Below are positions 24,175 to 32,625 of a stretch of DNA of 34,408 nucleotides, piece after piece (position 1 is the first letter of the stretch; the number at the start of each line of letters is the position of its first letter). The position numbers and the translations under genes are program-made. Origin of the DNA: an uncultured Clostridium sp. (GTDB lineage Bacteria; Bacillota; Clostridia; Lachnospirales; Lachnospiraceae); NCBI GenBank assembly GCA_900544905.1, contig UQXF01000022.1, positions 1-34,408 on the forward strand, given 5' to 3'. The notes below the pieces were generated by a model that had not been told where the DNA came from, made no database searches, and saw only the letters and a list, made by a program, of their open reading frames with translations.

Positions 24175-24843
24175 CTATACCAGTATAAGCTTTTCCAGGG
24201 AATGAATCATTTTCTCTTCAATCTCATCACCGCGCTCAAATGCCAATGCCAGTTCGTAGTAGGCAACCTTGTCATATTCAATTCTGACACGGTGCAGATA
24301 AAAATCCAGCTGTCCAAATACTCTTTTTAATTCCTCATTTTTTTCACCAAAACGCATCTTTAAATCCAGCAGCTCCGCCTTCTTGCCTAATTTAATCAGG
24401 TTCCGGACCGTGTAGTCATCAATGGAATCATCCACAGCCCCCCAGAACGCCAGAATATTGTCCAGCACGGATTGTAATTCAATCAACGGTGCATCGGAAA
24501 TTCTGGCAGCCTTCAGTTGAAACTGCGCCAGATGGATATAGGCAAGCGCCTCTGACGAGATATCCTCCCGGAGCACCAGAGCATTGTCATATGCCCTGTA
24601 AAGATTACTCACTATGGAATCCGGGTTATCTGTATCATACCCATATCTGGCAACAAAATTCTCATAATCCGTATAAATGTTAGGAATATTCAGCGCCTCG
24701 CAATATTTTTCATAAAAGTGGACGTCCAAATCCAGCATTTCGTCAAAGCCTGTGTTATAACGCTGCAATGTGGTATACACCCTCTGTGTATACCTGCCCA
24801 GCCAAAATAAATGATTAACCTTTTCTACCGAGATAATACCCAT
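24175..24843 (-). CDS. Alpha-E domain protein
   Basis: 222-residue all-helical alpha-E (COG2307, formerly DUF403) protein. It starts MGIISVEKVNHLFWLGRYTQR, close to the family N-terminal signature with the conserved Trp/Leu-Gly-Arg-Tyr. It contains LYRAYDNALVLREDISSEAL and DSIDDYTVRNLIKLGKKAE later. Typical members run to about 300 residues, so this one is shorter. Its function is not known; it always occurs with the ATP-grasp ligase and is thought to serve with it. The start overlaps the ATP-grasp stop by 19 bp, showing tight coupling. Confidence 0.9.
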   Translation of the reverse strand: MGIISVEKVNHLFWLGRYTQRVYTTLQRYNTGFDEMLDLDVHFYEKYCEALNIPNIYTDYENFVARYGYDTDNPDSIVSNLYRAYDNALVLREDISSEALAYIHLAQFQLKAARISDAPLIELQSVLDNILAFWGAVDDSIDDYTVRNLIKLGKKAELLDLKMRFGEKNEELKRVFGQLDFYLHRVRIEYDKVAYYELALAFERGDEIEEKMIHSLEKLILV

Positions 24844-26141
24844 GTGTCCTTAAAACCTCCTCCTTGTGATGAATTTACAATGGAACAGCCTTCTATTCTG
24901 GAGAAACGGGTCAGCCCGCTCTTCCATACATGAACCTCATCTGCTCCGGTTAAAACAAATGCTCTTAAATCCGCCTTCCGCTCCACTACACCATCCTTAT
25001 CCAGAATTTCCAAATCCAGAAAATCAATGACCTCCTGGGCAATGAAACGGCGCGGCTCTGTTTTTACAAGCTGCTTTAACTTTTCCAGCTCTTCCCCTTC
25101 TAAGCTGTTTCCAAATACAACACCGTATCCGCCAGCCTCTGCCACATCTTTAATGACCAGCTTATCAAAATTTTCCAGCACATACTTCATATCTTCCGGA
25201 TAAAATGGAAGATAGGTTGGCGCGTTATGTAATATTGGCTCCTCTCCCAGGTAATACTCCACCATTTTAGGAACAAAGTAATAGATTCCCTTGTCGTCTG
25301 CAATTCCATTTCCCGGAGCATTAATCAATGCCACATTGCCCTTCCTGTATACGTCAAAGACATGGGGTACGCCGATAACCGATTCCTCCTCAAAGGTCAT
25401 GGGGTCTAAATAGTCATCGGATATCCGGCGGTACAGGGAACCCACTTTCCGGTTAACCCCTCCATACCCCTTATAGTAGAGATAATCTCCTATCACAGCC
25501 AAATCATTCCCCGTAGCCAATATGGCGCCTGTCTTTTCTGCCAGATAGGAATGTTCAAAATAAGCTGCGTTATACCGTCCCGGCGTCAGAATGACATTGA
25601 CGCCACCCGTATTCACACTATCCATGGTTTCCTTCAAAAGCTTTGCATAATCCCGGTTATCCTGAATATGGTTGGTCTTAAAGGTGGACGGGGAAGCCTT
25701 TCTGCATAAATCCCTTGCAATCAACGGATAGGAAGCCCCTGACGGTACCCTTAAATTATCCTCTAACACATACCATTTTGTGTCCTTTCCCTGCACCAAA
25801 TCAATTCCTGAAATGTGGCTGTAAACGCCCTTTGACGGCACAACCCCCTCGCAGGCTGCCAGATAGCCGGAAGAAGAATAGACAAATTCCTCCGGAATCA
25901 CACCATCCTTAAGAATTTTCTTTTCTCCATAAATATCCAGTAAAAATTTGTTTAATGCGGTTACACGCTGTGCCAATCCCTTTTCCAGATATTGAAATTC
26001 TTCATGTGTGATAACTCTTGGTATCGTATCAAACGGGAAAAGCTGCTCTTTAAAGGTATTATTTTTATAAATACCAAATTTTACTCCATATCTTGCCAGC
26101 AGCGCATTCACTGTATTTACGTGTTTGTTCAGTTCAAGCAT
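24825..26141 (-). CDS. Circularly permuted ATP-grasp protein (COG2308 type)
   Basis: 438-residue circularly permuted ATP-grasp enzyme, predicted to form amide or peptide bonds with ATP. Visible motifs: DIYGEKKILKDGVIPEEFVYSS (69-90), ISGIDLVQGKDTKWYVLEDNLRVPSGASY (110-138), LTPGRYNAAYFEHSYLA (185-201), the glycine-rich nucleotide loop LVIKDVAEAGGYGVV (328-342), DLRAFVL (391-397) and the C-terminal NSSQGGGFKDTWVL (423-436). No adenylated product is known for this family. It leads the operon with the alpha-E, transglutaminase and two deacylase genes, and the start ATG at 26141 follows GGGAGG by 6 nt. The Iyer-type amidoligase prediction applies; chemistry is inferred. Confidence 0.92.
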   Translation of the reverse strand: MLELNKHVNTVNALLARYGVKFGIYKNNTFKEQLFPFDTIPRVITHEEFQYLEKGLAQRVTALNKFLLDIYGEKKILKDGVIPEEFVYSSSGYLAACEGVVPSKGVYSHISGIDLVQGKDTKWYVLEDNLRVPSGASYPLIARDLCRKASPSTFKTNHIQDNRDYAKLLKETMDSVNTGGVNVILTPGRYNAAYFEHSYLAEKTGAILATGNDLAVIGDYLYYKGYGGVNRKVGSLYRRISDDYLDPMTFEEESVIGVPHVFDVYRKGNVALINAPGNGIADDKGIYYFVPKMVEYYLGEEPILHNAPTYLPFYPEDMKYVLENFDKLVIKDVAEAGGYGVVFGNSLEGEELEKLKQLVKTEPRRFIAQEVIDFLDLEILDKDGVVERKADLRAFVLTGADEVHVWKSGLTRFSRIEGCSIVNSSQGGGFKDTWVLSR

Positions 26142-26205
26142 ATAAGCACCTCCCTCGGAATTGTAATGATTTTTTCACCTTGCAGAATAAAGTCTTCTGC
26201 CAGAC

Positions 26206-26241
26206 AAAAAAAGAGACGTTATGTGCATTCACATAACGTCT
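26206..26241 (-). terminator. Rho-independent terminator of argD
   Basis: A perfect 12 bp stem (AGACGTTATGTG at 26214-26225 with its complement at 26230-26241) with a 4 nt loop; TTTTTTT follows on the minus strand (26206-26212). It sits 93 nt after the argD stop and before the ATP-grasp operon. Confidence 0.92.
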
Positions 26242-26333
26242 TCGTTTCTCATTAATACCTTGTTTACTTTAATAAATTAAGAATAAACCATTTATATGCA
26301 TTTGTAAAGAGTTTTTTTATAAAATTAATAAAG

Positions 26334-27545
26334 TTAAGCCACCTCTTCAATGGCATTCCTCAAAATGGAAACTGCCTTGTCACAATCTTCCTTTGTTATA
26401 GTCAGCGGCGGCACCATACGGATGATACGGTCTGAGGTTGCCGTTACCAGCAGCTTGTTCTCCATGGCTTTTATCTTCACCTGGACAGCATCTACATCCT
26501 CCAGCTCCAGTCCAACTAATAAGCCCAGCCCTCGTACCTCCTTTACATGAGGCAGCGTGCCAAGCTGCTCCATAAAGTAAGCACCCATCTCCTCTGCATT
26601 CTGCGCCAGGTTTTTCTCCAGCATTTCTGTCACTGCTGCATAGCCTGCCGCACAGCAGACCGGATTTCCGGAAAAGGTACAGCCATGGGAGCCCGGATTT
26701 AATGCTGTGGCACATTCTTCGGTCATTGCAACCGCTCCCAGCGGAAGTCCCCCGCCCAATGCCTTCGCCATGGAAACCGCATCCGGTTTTACGCCATAAT
26801 GCATAAATGCCATCGTCTCCCCACAGCGGCACCAGCCAGTCTGCACCTCATCAAACAGCAGTAACATTCCTCTCTCATCACAAAGCTCCCGCAGTCCCTG
26901 TAAAAATTCCTTTGTGGCAGGATAGACACCGCCCTCACCCTGAACCGGTTCTACCATAACGGCAACGGTATTCTCATCACATGCCGCCTTAAAGCTTTCC
27001 AAATCATTAAAATCCGCATAGCGAAAACCCGGAAGTACCGGACTAAATCCAGCCTGGATTGCATTATCCGGCTGACCGGTGGCAGTCATGGCGCCATAGG
27101 TACGTCCGTGAAAGCTTCTTTTGGCGGTTACAATATGATAGTGCTCTGCGCCAAAATGCTCCACGCCATATTTACGCGCCATCTTAATCATTGCCTCATT
27201 TGCCTCAGTTCCTGAATTCTGAAAGAAAACCCGGTCAAACCCGGTATTTTCACAGATTAACTTAGCAAGCATCGCCTGGGAAACCGAATAGGTATAAAGG
27301 CTTGTATGCATTACCTGCCCCGCCTGTTCCCTGATTGCCGCCACAACCCGTTCATTACAGTTTCCAACGGAATTAACTGCAATTCCTGCAAAGAAGTCCA
27401 GATATTCCTCTCCATCCGCATCCTTCATCACAGTATCCTTTGCTTCCTCTACTACAATGGGAAAACGATATCCGATATCCAGCATATAGGTATCCGCCAT
27501 CTCCATAATATCCTGTTTTGTAAGTCCGTAATCTTTTGCTTTCAT
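26334..27545 (-). CDS. argD: Acetylornithine aminotransferase
   Basis: 403-residue class III PLP aminotransferase converting N-acetylglutamate semialdehyde and glutamate to N-acetylornithine and 2-oxoglutarate. Motifs: FFQNSGTEANEAMIK (107-121, phosphate binding), SFHGRTYGAM (144-153), VEPVQGEGGV (198-207), FDEVQTGWCRCGE (231-243) and PLP lysine Lys261 in SMAKALGGGLPLGA. The ATG at 27545 has AGGG 6 nt upstream, favoured over the ATG at 27551. It is a single-gene transcript, with its own promoter and terminator. It could also act on other omega-amino acids, but with argJ and argH in the window the arginine role is likely. Confidence 0.94.
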   Translation of the reverse strand: MKAKDYGLTKQDIMEMADTYMLDIGYRFPIVVEEAKDTVMKDADGEEYLDFFAGIAVNSVGNCNERVVAAIREQAGQVMHTSLYTYSVSQAMLAKLICENTGFDRVFFQNSGTEANEAMIKMARKYGVEHFGAEHYHIVTAKRSFHGRTYGAMTATGQPDNAIQAGFSPVLPGFRYADFNDLESFKAACDENTVAVMVEPVQGEGGVYPATKEFLQGLRELCDERGMLLLFDEVQTGWCRCGETMAFMHYGVKPDAVSMAKALGGGLPLGAVAMTEECATALNPGSHGCTFSGNPVCCAAGYAAVTEMLEKNLAQNAEEMGAYFMEQLGTLPHVKEVRGLGLLVGLELEDVDAVQVKIKAMENKLLVTATSDRIIRMVPPLTITKEDCDKAVSILRNAIEEVA

Positions 27546-27614
27546 AATCATCCCTCTTTCTTATCTGTCCTGTATTGTTATCACACAAAATACTATAGGA
27601 TTGTATATCTCCAC

Positions 27615-27642
27615 ATTTTACTACAACTTACATATTTGTCAA
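27615..27642 (-). promoter_or_regulatory. Predicted sigma-A promoter of argD
   Basis: -35 TTGACA at 27637-27642, spacer 16 bp, -10 TAAAAT at 27615-27620, about 63 nt before the argD start. Confidence 0.75.
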
Positions 27643-27740
27643 TACAGACATGTATAATTACACTTATTTTTTGCATATTTATAGTTTTTATCGTATATTT
27701 CTTGTATTTTTTGTATATTTTATCGTGCACAGTGAATAAA
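27643..27740 (-). promoter_or_regulatory. A+T-rich upstream region with possible ARG box
   Basis: The 222 bp gap between mscS and argD is very A+T-rich upstream of the argD promoter. On the minus strand ATAAATATGCAA (27671-27682) matches the right part of the Bacillus ARG box consensus ATAAAAATKCAA at 11 of 12 positions, about 30 bp above the -35. A pair of TATAC/TATAC-like elements lies further up. No mscS terminator is obvious. Confidence 0.35.
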
Positions 27741-27767
27741 ACCTGCTCTGTTACATTTCTTATGCCA

Positions 27768-28652
27768 CTACCGGTCCAGCAAATCTACCTCCAGCCGGTT
27801 ATACGGAATCTCAATCTGGTTGTCATCAAAGGCTGTCTTTACCTTTTCCCGTAAGTCCCAGGTTGTACTCCAGTAATCCTCTGTTTTGACCCATGCGCGG
27901 ATTCCCAGGGTCATTCCGCTGTCATCAAAGGAATCGATAAATACATCCTTGGGTTCTTCATCCAGAATCCTTCCATCCTCATTAAGAAGCCCATATACGA
28001 TTTCCTTTACCCGTTTGATATCGCTGTTGTAAGCGATGGCTATCTTAACCTCCACCTTGCGCTTGACCTCATTTGTAAGGTTCACAAGACTGTTGTCTGC
28101 CAGGATGCCATTGGGAATTACCACCACCTTATTGTCATGGGTCCGCAGCCTTGTATAGAAGATATCAATGGAAATAACGGTTCCCTCGTTGTTCTTGTTA
28201 TTTTCTATTATATAGTCTCCCAGTTCAAAGGGCTTTAACAGGAGAATCAAAACACCTCCTGCAAGGTTTGATAACGCCCCCTGCAAAGCCAGGCCAATTG
28301 CCAGAGATGCCGTACCAAGTATCGTGACAAAGCTGGTCACCTCAAATCCCACAATGGCTGCTGCGGTAATAAATACCAGCGTATAACAAAGCACCCTTAT
28401 AATGGATAACAAAAATCCGGCAACTGAGGATTCCATTTTGGAACGCTCAAAGGAACGCCGCAATATCTTCAAAAATACGCTGACAAGCCGCAGTCCGATT
28501 ATAATAAAAAGAACCGCCACCAATACACTTCCGGATTTACTGATAATCCAGCCTATAATATCATCCAGAGTTTCCCTGACAATCCCCGCCGACTCCTCCA
28601 TATTCTTAGCCGCTTCTTCTACCGTCTGCGTTGCATTTGCTTCTAATAACAT
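27768..28652 (-). CDS. Small-conductance mechanosensitive channel (MscS family)
   Basis: 294-residue MscS-type channel that releases solutes on hypo-osmotic shock. Three membrane helices lie at about residues 33-55, 72-95 and 105-130; the pore-lining TM3 and its extension are LGTASLAIGLALQGALSNLAGGVLILLLKPFELGDYI. This is followed by the cytosolic beta domain with GTVISIDIFYTRLRTHDNKVVVIPNG, then the alpha/beta cage. Size is like E. coli MscS. The ATG at 28652 has GGAG 8 nt upstream; a GTG three codons earlier is possible. It follows glgB by 90 nt, with a terminator-like hairpin between. Confidence 0.94.
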   Translation of the reverse strand: MLLEANATQTVEEAAKNMEESAGIVRETLDDIIGWIISKSGSVLVAVLFIIIGLRLVSVFLKILRRSFERSKMESSVAGFLLSIIRVLCYTLVFITAAAIVGFEVTSFVTILGTASLAIGLALQGALSNLAGGVLILLLKPFELGDYIIENNKNNEGTVISIDIFYTRLRTHDNKVVVIPNGILADNSLVNLTNEVKRKVEVKIAIAYNSDIKRVKEIVYGLLNEDGRILDEEPKDVFIDSFDDSGMTLGIRAWVKTEDYWSTTWDLREKVKTAFDDNQIEIPYNRLEVDLLDR

Positions 28653-28675
28653 GATACTCACTCCATTTCCTCTCA

Positions 28676-28722
28676 GAAAACAAGGCTGCCACCCTGTAAT
28701 TAATGCAGCTCCGGTGACAGCC
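28676..28722 (-). terminator. Terminator-like hairpin between glgB and mscS
   Basis: On the minus strand GGCTGTCACC pairs with GGTGGCAGCC (28713-28722 and 28684-28693; one G-U pair) around a 19 nt loop, followed by TTGTTTTC. It either ends glgB or attenuates readthrough into mscS. Confidence 0.65.
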
Positions 28723-28742
28723 TGACCTTTCTTGCTGTTATT

Positions 28743-31037
28743 CTATCGCGTCTTTTTTGTTGTGTTTTTCCTTACCGGCTTCGTTACAGCAGCCTGCTTT
28801 TTTCCGGTTGCTTTTTTCTTCTTGGCTGTATCTGCTCCATCCTTTACCAGCTTAAAAATACTCATGGAAAGCGGTGCTAAACCTATGGTAATGGAATTGC
28901 TCCGCCCGTCACAGGAACTTCTTCTGCTCGTCCGGACTGCATGATTTTTACTGCCATCCCCGCCAAAATTCTCATTATCGCTGCAGAAAATCTCTTTATA
29001 GCTTCCGGCGTAAGGTACTCCCACCTTATACTTATCATAGGCTGCCGGGGTAAAATTACATACAATCAGCAAGGTATCCTCTTTCTTTGCGGTTTTCCGC
29101 AGGAAGGACACAATACTCTCATTTGCAGCCGTGGCATTTATCCACTCAAACCCAGCTGCATTGTTGTCTAACGCATACAGTGCCGGTTCCCTTTTATATA
29201 GATGATTCAATGCCTTCACATAATCCCTTAAAATAGTATGGGCGTCGAAGTCCAGCAGATTCCAGTCAATTTCCCCTGACTCCGAAAATTCTTTAAACTG
29301 TGCAAATTCCTGTCCCATGAACAAAAGCTTCTTCCCCGGATGGGTCATCATATAGCCATATAACAGGCGGAGATTAGAGAATTTCTCCTCATAACCGCCG
29401 GGCATCTGGTCCACAATAGAGCCCTTGCCGCCCACTACCTCATTATGTGAGAATTCCAAAATGTAATTTTCATCATAGGCATTTGACAGGCTGTTGGTAA
29501 GCTTTTTATGCTCATATTTCCGATACAGCGGGTCAAGCGCCATATAGGACAATAAATCCTTCATCCACGACATATTCCAGCGGTAATCAAAGCCCATACC
29601 GCCCTGGTCTATACTCTCTGTCAGCATCGGCCATCCGGATTCCTCCTCCACAATTACCATACAATTCGGAAAACGCTCATTTAAGATACTGTTCAGCTCT
29701 TTAAAAAATGCAATTGCTTCCAGGTTCTCATTGCCGCCATACTGGTTTGGAATCCAGTTCCCGTAGGACCTTCCGTAATCCAGATACAGCATGGACGCCG
29801 CACTGTCAATCCGAAGTCCGTCTAAATGATACTTCGATACCCAGTATAATGCATTGGAAATCAGATAATTTTTTACCTCATTCCGCCCATAATCAAAAAT
29901 ATAAGTGCCCCATCTCGGATTCTCACTTCTTCTGGCATCCGCCGGCTCATACAGCGGCTCTCCGTCAAATCTGGCAAGTCCGCCTGCATTCATAGGAAAC
30001 TGGCTCGGAACCCAGTCACAGATAACCCCAATTCCGCGGCTATGCATATAATCTACAAAGTACATGAAGTCCACCGGCTCACCATACCGGGAGGTTGGTG
30101 CATAAAATCCGGTTGTCTGATAGCCAAGTGTACTATCCTGCTCATGCTCCATCACAGGCATAAGCTCAACATGGGTATACCCCATATCCGCAGCATAATC
30201 TGCCAGCTCCTTCGCAATTTCCCTGTAATTAAAAAACTCTCTTCCATCTTCCGGACGCTTAAAGGAACCCAGATGTACTTCATAGATATTCATCGGCATC
30301 TCACTTTTTACCAATGCCTGCTTTTTATAGTAATCTTCATCCTTCCACGTATAGGTTAAATCTGCAATCTTAGATGCATTCGCCGGTCTTAGCTCCGCCG
30401 CATTTTCGTATGGGTCAGGCTTCATAAAGGTATTGCCCGACTTTGTGAGAATTTCATATTTATAAATCTCCCCAGCCTCAATGCCCGGAATAAATAATTC
30501 AAAGATACCGGAATACTCAATTCTGCGCATCATATGTATTTTACCATTCCAGTTATTAAAATTACCTACAACTGATACCCTTGCTGCATGGGGAGCCCAT
30601 ACTGCAAACAGGACGCCCTTTATCCCATCCAGCATACAGGGATGCGCCCCTAATTTCTCATATATCTCATAGTGAATTCCATCATTAAACCTGCTGATAT
30701 CAATTGGGTCAATCACTGGTTCAAATACATAGGGGTCAATCACTGTGTGTTCTGTTCCGTCCGCTAATGTCACCCTGAAGTAATATACAAAGCTCTGCCG
30801 GTCCGGAATCTTAACGGAAAAGAAACCACTTACACGGTCACTTGTAAGCTCATATGTATTTTTTGTATTCTTAGAAACAGCCACTACAGACTCTGCCCCT
30901 GGAAAGTATGCATTAATATATACACCATCTATGGTTTCGTGCATTCCCAATACATGGTGCGGATTATCATGACAACCTGCTGCCAACGACTCCACTTCTG
31001 TCCAGTTAATTGCAAATACCGGTCTTTTGTTCGTCAT
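28743..31037 (-). CDS. glgB: GlgB-like 1,4-alpha-glucan branching protein with altered active site
   Basis: 764-residue GH13 protein with GlgB architecture: an N-terminal carbohydrate-binding beta domain (about 20-110), CBM48 (about 128-230, WAPHAARVSVVGNFNNWNG), the (beta/alpha)8 barrel (about 250-600) and a C-terminal beta domain. The nucleophile Asp411 (GLRIDSAASM) and acid Glu464/465 (VEEESGWP) are present. Region I reads DWVPSQFPMN (Gln346 where His is usual) and region IV reads FSHNEVVGGKG (Asn532 where the stabilising Asp is usual). The C-terminus carries a Lys/Thr/Ala-rich tail of about 30 residues. Branching activity is doubtful. No glgA/C/P are nearby. The start ATG at 31037 has GAGGAG upstream. 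Confidence 0.9.
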   Translation of the reverse strand: MTNKRPVFAINWTEVESLAAGCHDNPHHVLGMHETIDGVYINAYFPGAESVVAVSKNTKNTYELTSDRVSGFFSVKIPDRQSFVYYFRVTLADGTEHTVIDPYVFEPVIDPIDISRFNDGIHYEIYEKLGAHPCMLDGIKGVLFAVWAPHAARVSVVGNFNNWNGKIHMMRRIEYSGIFELFIPGIEAGEIYKYEILTKSGNTFMKPDPYENAAELRPANASKIADLTYTWKDEDYYKKQALVKSEMPMNIYEVHLGSFKRPEDGREFFNYREIAKELADYAADMGYTHVELMPVMEHEQDSTLGYQTTGFYAPTSRYGEPVDFMYFVDYMHSRGIGVICDWVPSQFPMNAGGLARFDGEPLYEPADARRSENPRWGTYIFDYGRNEVKNYLISNALYWVSKYHLDGLRIDSAASMLYLDYGRSYGNWIPNQYGGNENLEAIAFFKELNSILNERFPNCMVIVEEESGWPMLTESIDQGGMGFDYRWNMSWMKDLLSYMALDPLYRKYEHKKLTNSLSNAYDENYILEFSHNEVVGGKGSIVDQMPGGYEEKFSNLRLLYGYMMTHPGKKLLFMGQEFAQFKEFSESGEIDWNLLDFDAHTILRDYVKALNHLYKREPALYALDNNAAGFEWINATAANESIVSFLRKTAKKEDTLLIVCNFTPAAYDKYKVGVPYAGSYKEIFCSDNENFGGDGSKNHAVRTSRRSSCDGRSNSITIGLAPLSMSIFKLVKDGADTAKKKKATGKKQAAVTKPVRKNTTKKTR

Positions 31038-31067
31038 GTTTTACTCCTCGTCAATATTTTCTTATCG

Positions 31068-31097
31068 TAAGAAAACGACGCTTTTGCAAGCGTCGTT
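31068..31097 (-). terminator. Terminator after the P-loop kinase gene
   Basis: A perfect 10 bp stem AACGACGCTT/AAGCGTCGTT with a 4 nt loop is followed by TTCTT on the minus strand. A second perfect hairpin, TTTTCTTA/TAAGAAAA, overlaps its end. It lies just before glgB. Confidence 0.8.
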
Positions 31098-31102
31098 CTC
31101 TT

Positions 31103-31672
31103 TTACTCGCCTCGTAACTGTTTTACTACCCGTTTAATCGAATCGTTAAACTCTTCCTCTGAAGAATTTTCAAAAACAATCAGCTCCTTGATATTATCTG
31201 GCTGGTTAAAATTACAGCTTGCAATATATTCATCCCAATGCTCCAGCTTCCAGGTATCTCTGTCTGAATTACGCTTAATCATTCTTTCCTTGCATACCTC
31301 TACTCTGGTATTAACCCAGATGACCACCAGCTCCGCTCCGTGCTTTGCCAGCCGTTCCCGCAGGGAATCCAGATATTCATCATCTCTTATCTCATCTGTA
31401 AATGGTGCATTAATCAAAACTGTGTCGTTATAATCCAATGCTTCCATTGCTAAATCTAAAACGCAATAATATTCATAATCACGAATCTCTCTCTGAAAGA
31501 AATCCGAAGACCGGTTATATTCCTCTCCAGCTACTTTAAAAATCTGTTTGGATAATACAATCAACGTATCCTTGTCCAAATAAACGCAGTTTGTCAAGGC
31601 TTTTGCAAGCTGCTTGGAAATAAAAGTCTTTCCGCATGCTGGTGGTGATGTAACCAATATTAAATGTTTCAT
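31103..31672 (-). CDS. P-loop AAA-type kinase/ATPase
   Basis: 189-residue P-loop protein. Walker A is SPPACGKT near residues 9-16, with Ser in place of the first Gly. VYLDKDTL resembles the kinase substrate/metal loop. DTVLINAPF is a possible Walker B-like strand, and VNTRVEVCKERMIKRNSDRD is a typical lid arginine segment of small-molecule kinases of the zeta-toxin/AAA_33 type. It likely phosphorylates a small molecule. The start ATG at 31672 follows AAAGGAGG by 10 nt; an extension to 31723 is unsupported. It has its own promoter and terminator, so it is a single-gene unit. The substrate is unknown. Confidence 0.8.
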   Translation of the reverse strand: MKHLILVTSPPACGKTFISKQLAKALTNCVYLDKDTLIVLSKQIFKVAGEEYNRSSDFFQREIRDYEYYCVLDLAMEALDYNDTVLINAPFTDEIRDDEYLDSLRERLAKHGAELVVIWVNTRVEVCKERMIKRNSDRDTWKLEHWDEYIASCNFNQPDNIKELIVFENSSEEEFNDSIKRVVKQLRGE

Positions 31673-31735
31673 GTTATATATGCCTCCTTTATGCCACTCT
31701 GGCTTAAATCTTCTGTAAACCAATAATCAAGCCAA

Positions 31736-31764
31736 ATTATAGCATATTTTGAGAGGATTGACAA
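31736..31764 (-). promoter_or_regulatory. Predicted sigma-A promoter of the kinase gene
   Basis: -35 TTGTCA at 31759-31764, spacer 17 bp, -10 TATAAT at 31736-31741, about 60 nt before the start. A GGCTT/AAGCC pairing lies in the leader. Confidence 0.75.
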
Positions 31765-31775
31765 CGCATTTACTA

Positions 31776-32555
31776 TTAAATATCTAAATAATTTTTCATA
31801 CTTTTCAATGCAGATTTTTCAAGCCGGGACACCTGTGCCTGGGATATTGCAATTTCATTTGCCACCTCCGTCTGGGTTTTTCCCTCAAAAAAACGCAGCC
31901 GGATGATATTATATTCACGCTCAGACAGGCGGTTCATTGCCTCCTTCAGGGAAATGTTTTCCACCCAGTTTTCCTCTTTGTTCTTCTTATCGCTGACCTG
32001 GTCCATAATATAAAGGGTATCTCCCCCCTCCTGATAGACCGGGTCATACAGGGAAACCGGCGTAGCAATCGCATCCAGCGCCATTACCACCATTTCCTTG
32101 TCAATTTCAATCTCCTTTGCCACCTCGTCAATGGTGGGCTCCCTGTCTTCATCCCTTAATATGCGCTCTTTGGCATAGATTGCCTTATATGCGATATCCC
32201 GCAGGGAGCGGGAGACACGGATAGAATTGTTATCCCGCAGATACCGTCTGCATTCTCCGATAATCATCGGTACTGCATAGGTTGAAAATTTGACGTTTAA
32301 GCTTCTGTCAAAATTGTCAATCGCCTTCATCAAACCAATACATCCCACCTGAAACAAATCATCTGCATTCTCTGAAGCATTTGCAAAACGCTGAATCACA
32401 CTTAACACAAGCCTTAAATTGCCCTTAATAAGCTTCTCTCTCGCCGCTAAATCCCCCTGCTCTATCTGAATAAACAATTCATTTTTTTCTTCATTAGTGA
32501 GCAGCGGTAATTTCGCAGTATTCACACCGCATATAACGACTTTATTAAGTGCCAT
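31776..32555 (-). CDS. sigG: Sporulation sigma factor SigG
   Basis: 259-residue late forespore sigma factor. It starts MALNKVVICGVNTAKLPLLT, very close to the SigG N-terminus. Region 2 includes NLRLVLSVIQRF, DDLFQVGCIGLMKAIDNFD and VKFSTYAVPMIIGECRRYLRDNN (core binding and -10 recognition). Region 4 ends with GKTQTEVANEIAISQAQVSRLEKSA (helix-turn-helix for -35). It directs late forespore genes after engulfment. The start ATG at 32555 follows AAGGAGG. sigG is 70 nt after sigE, the normal order. Confidence 0.97.
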   Translation of the reverse strand: MALNKVVICGVNTAKLPLLTNEEKNELFIQIEQGDLAAREKLIKGNLRLVLSVIQRFANASENADDLFQVGCIGLMKAIDNFDRSLNVKFSTYAVPMIIGECRRYLRDNNSIRVSRSLRDIAYKAIYAKERILRDEDREPTIDEVAKEIEIDKEMVVMALDAIATPVSLYDPVYQEGGDTLYIMDQVSDKKNKEENWVENISLKEAMNRLSEREYNIIRLRFFEGKTQTEVANEIAISQAQVSRLEKSALKSMKNYLDI

Positions 32556-32590
32556 TTCATCGTCCTCCTTAAAACTGTTCTATACGTTTA

Positions 32591-32619
32591 AGGATTTACA
32601 AATGCAACTGGCTTTATAC
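32591..32619 (-). promoter_or_regulatory. Weak candidate SigF/SigG promoter of sigG
   Basis: In the 70 bp gap after sigE the minus strand has GTATA (32615-32619), then 15 nt, then GTAAATCCT, a partial match to the forespore sigma consensus. In Bacillus sigG is read from its own SigF/SigG promoter here. The -10 match is poor. Confidence 0.25.
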
Positions 32620-32625
32620 AAAATA

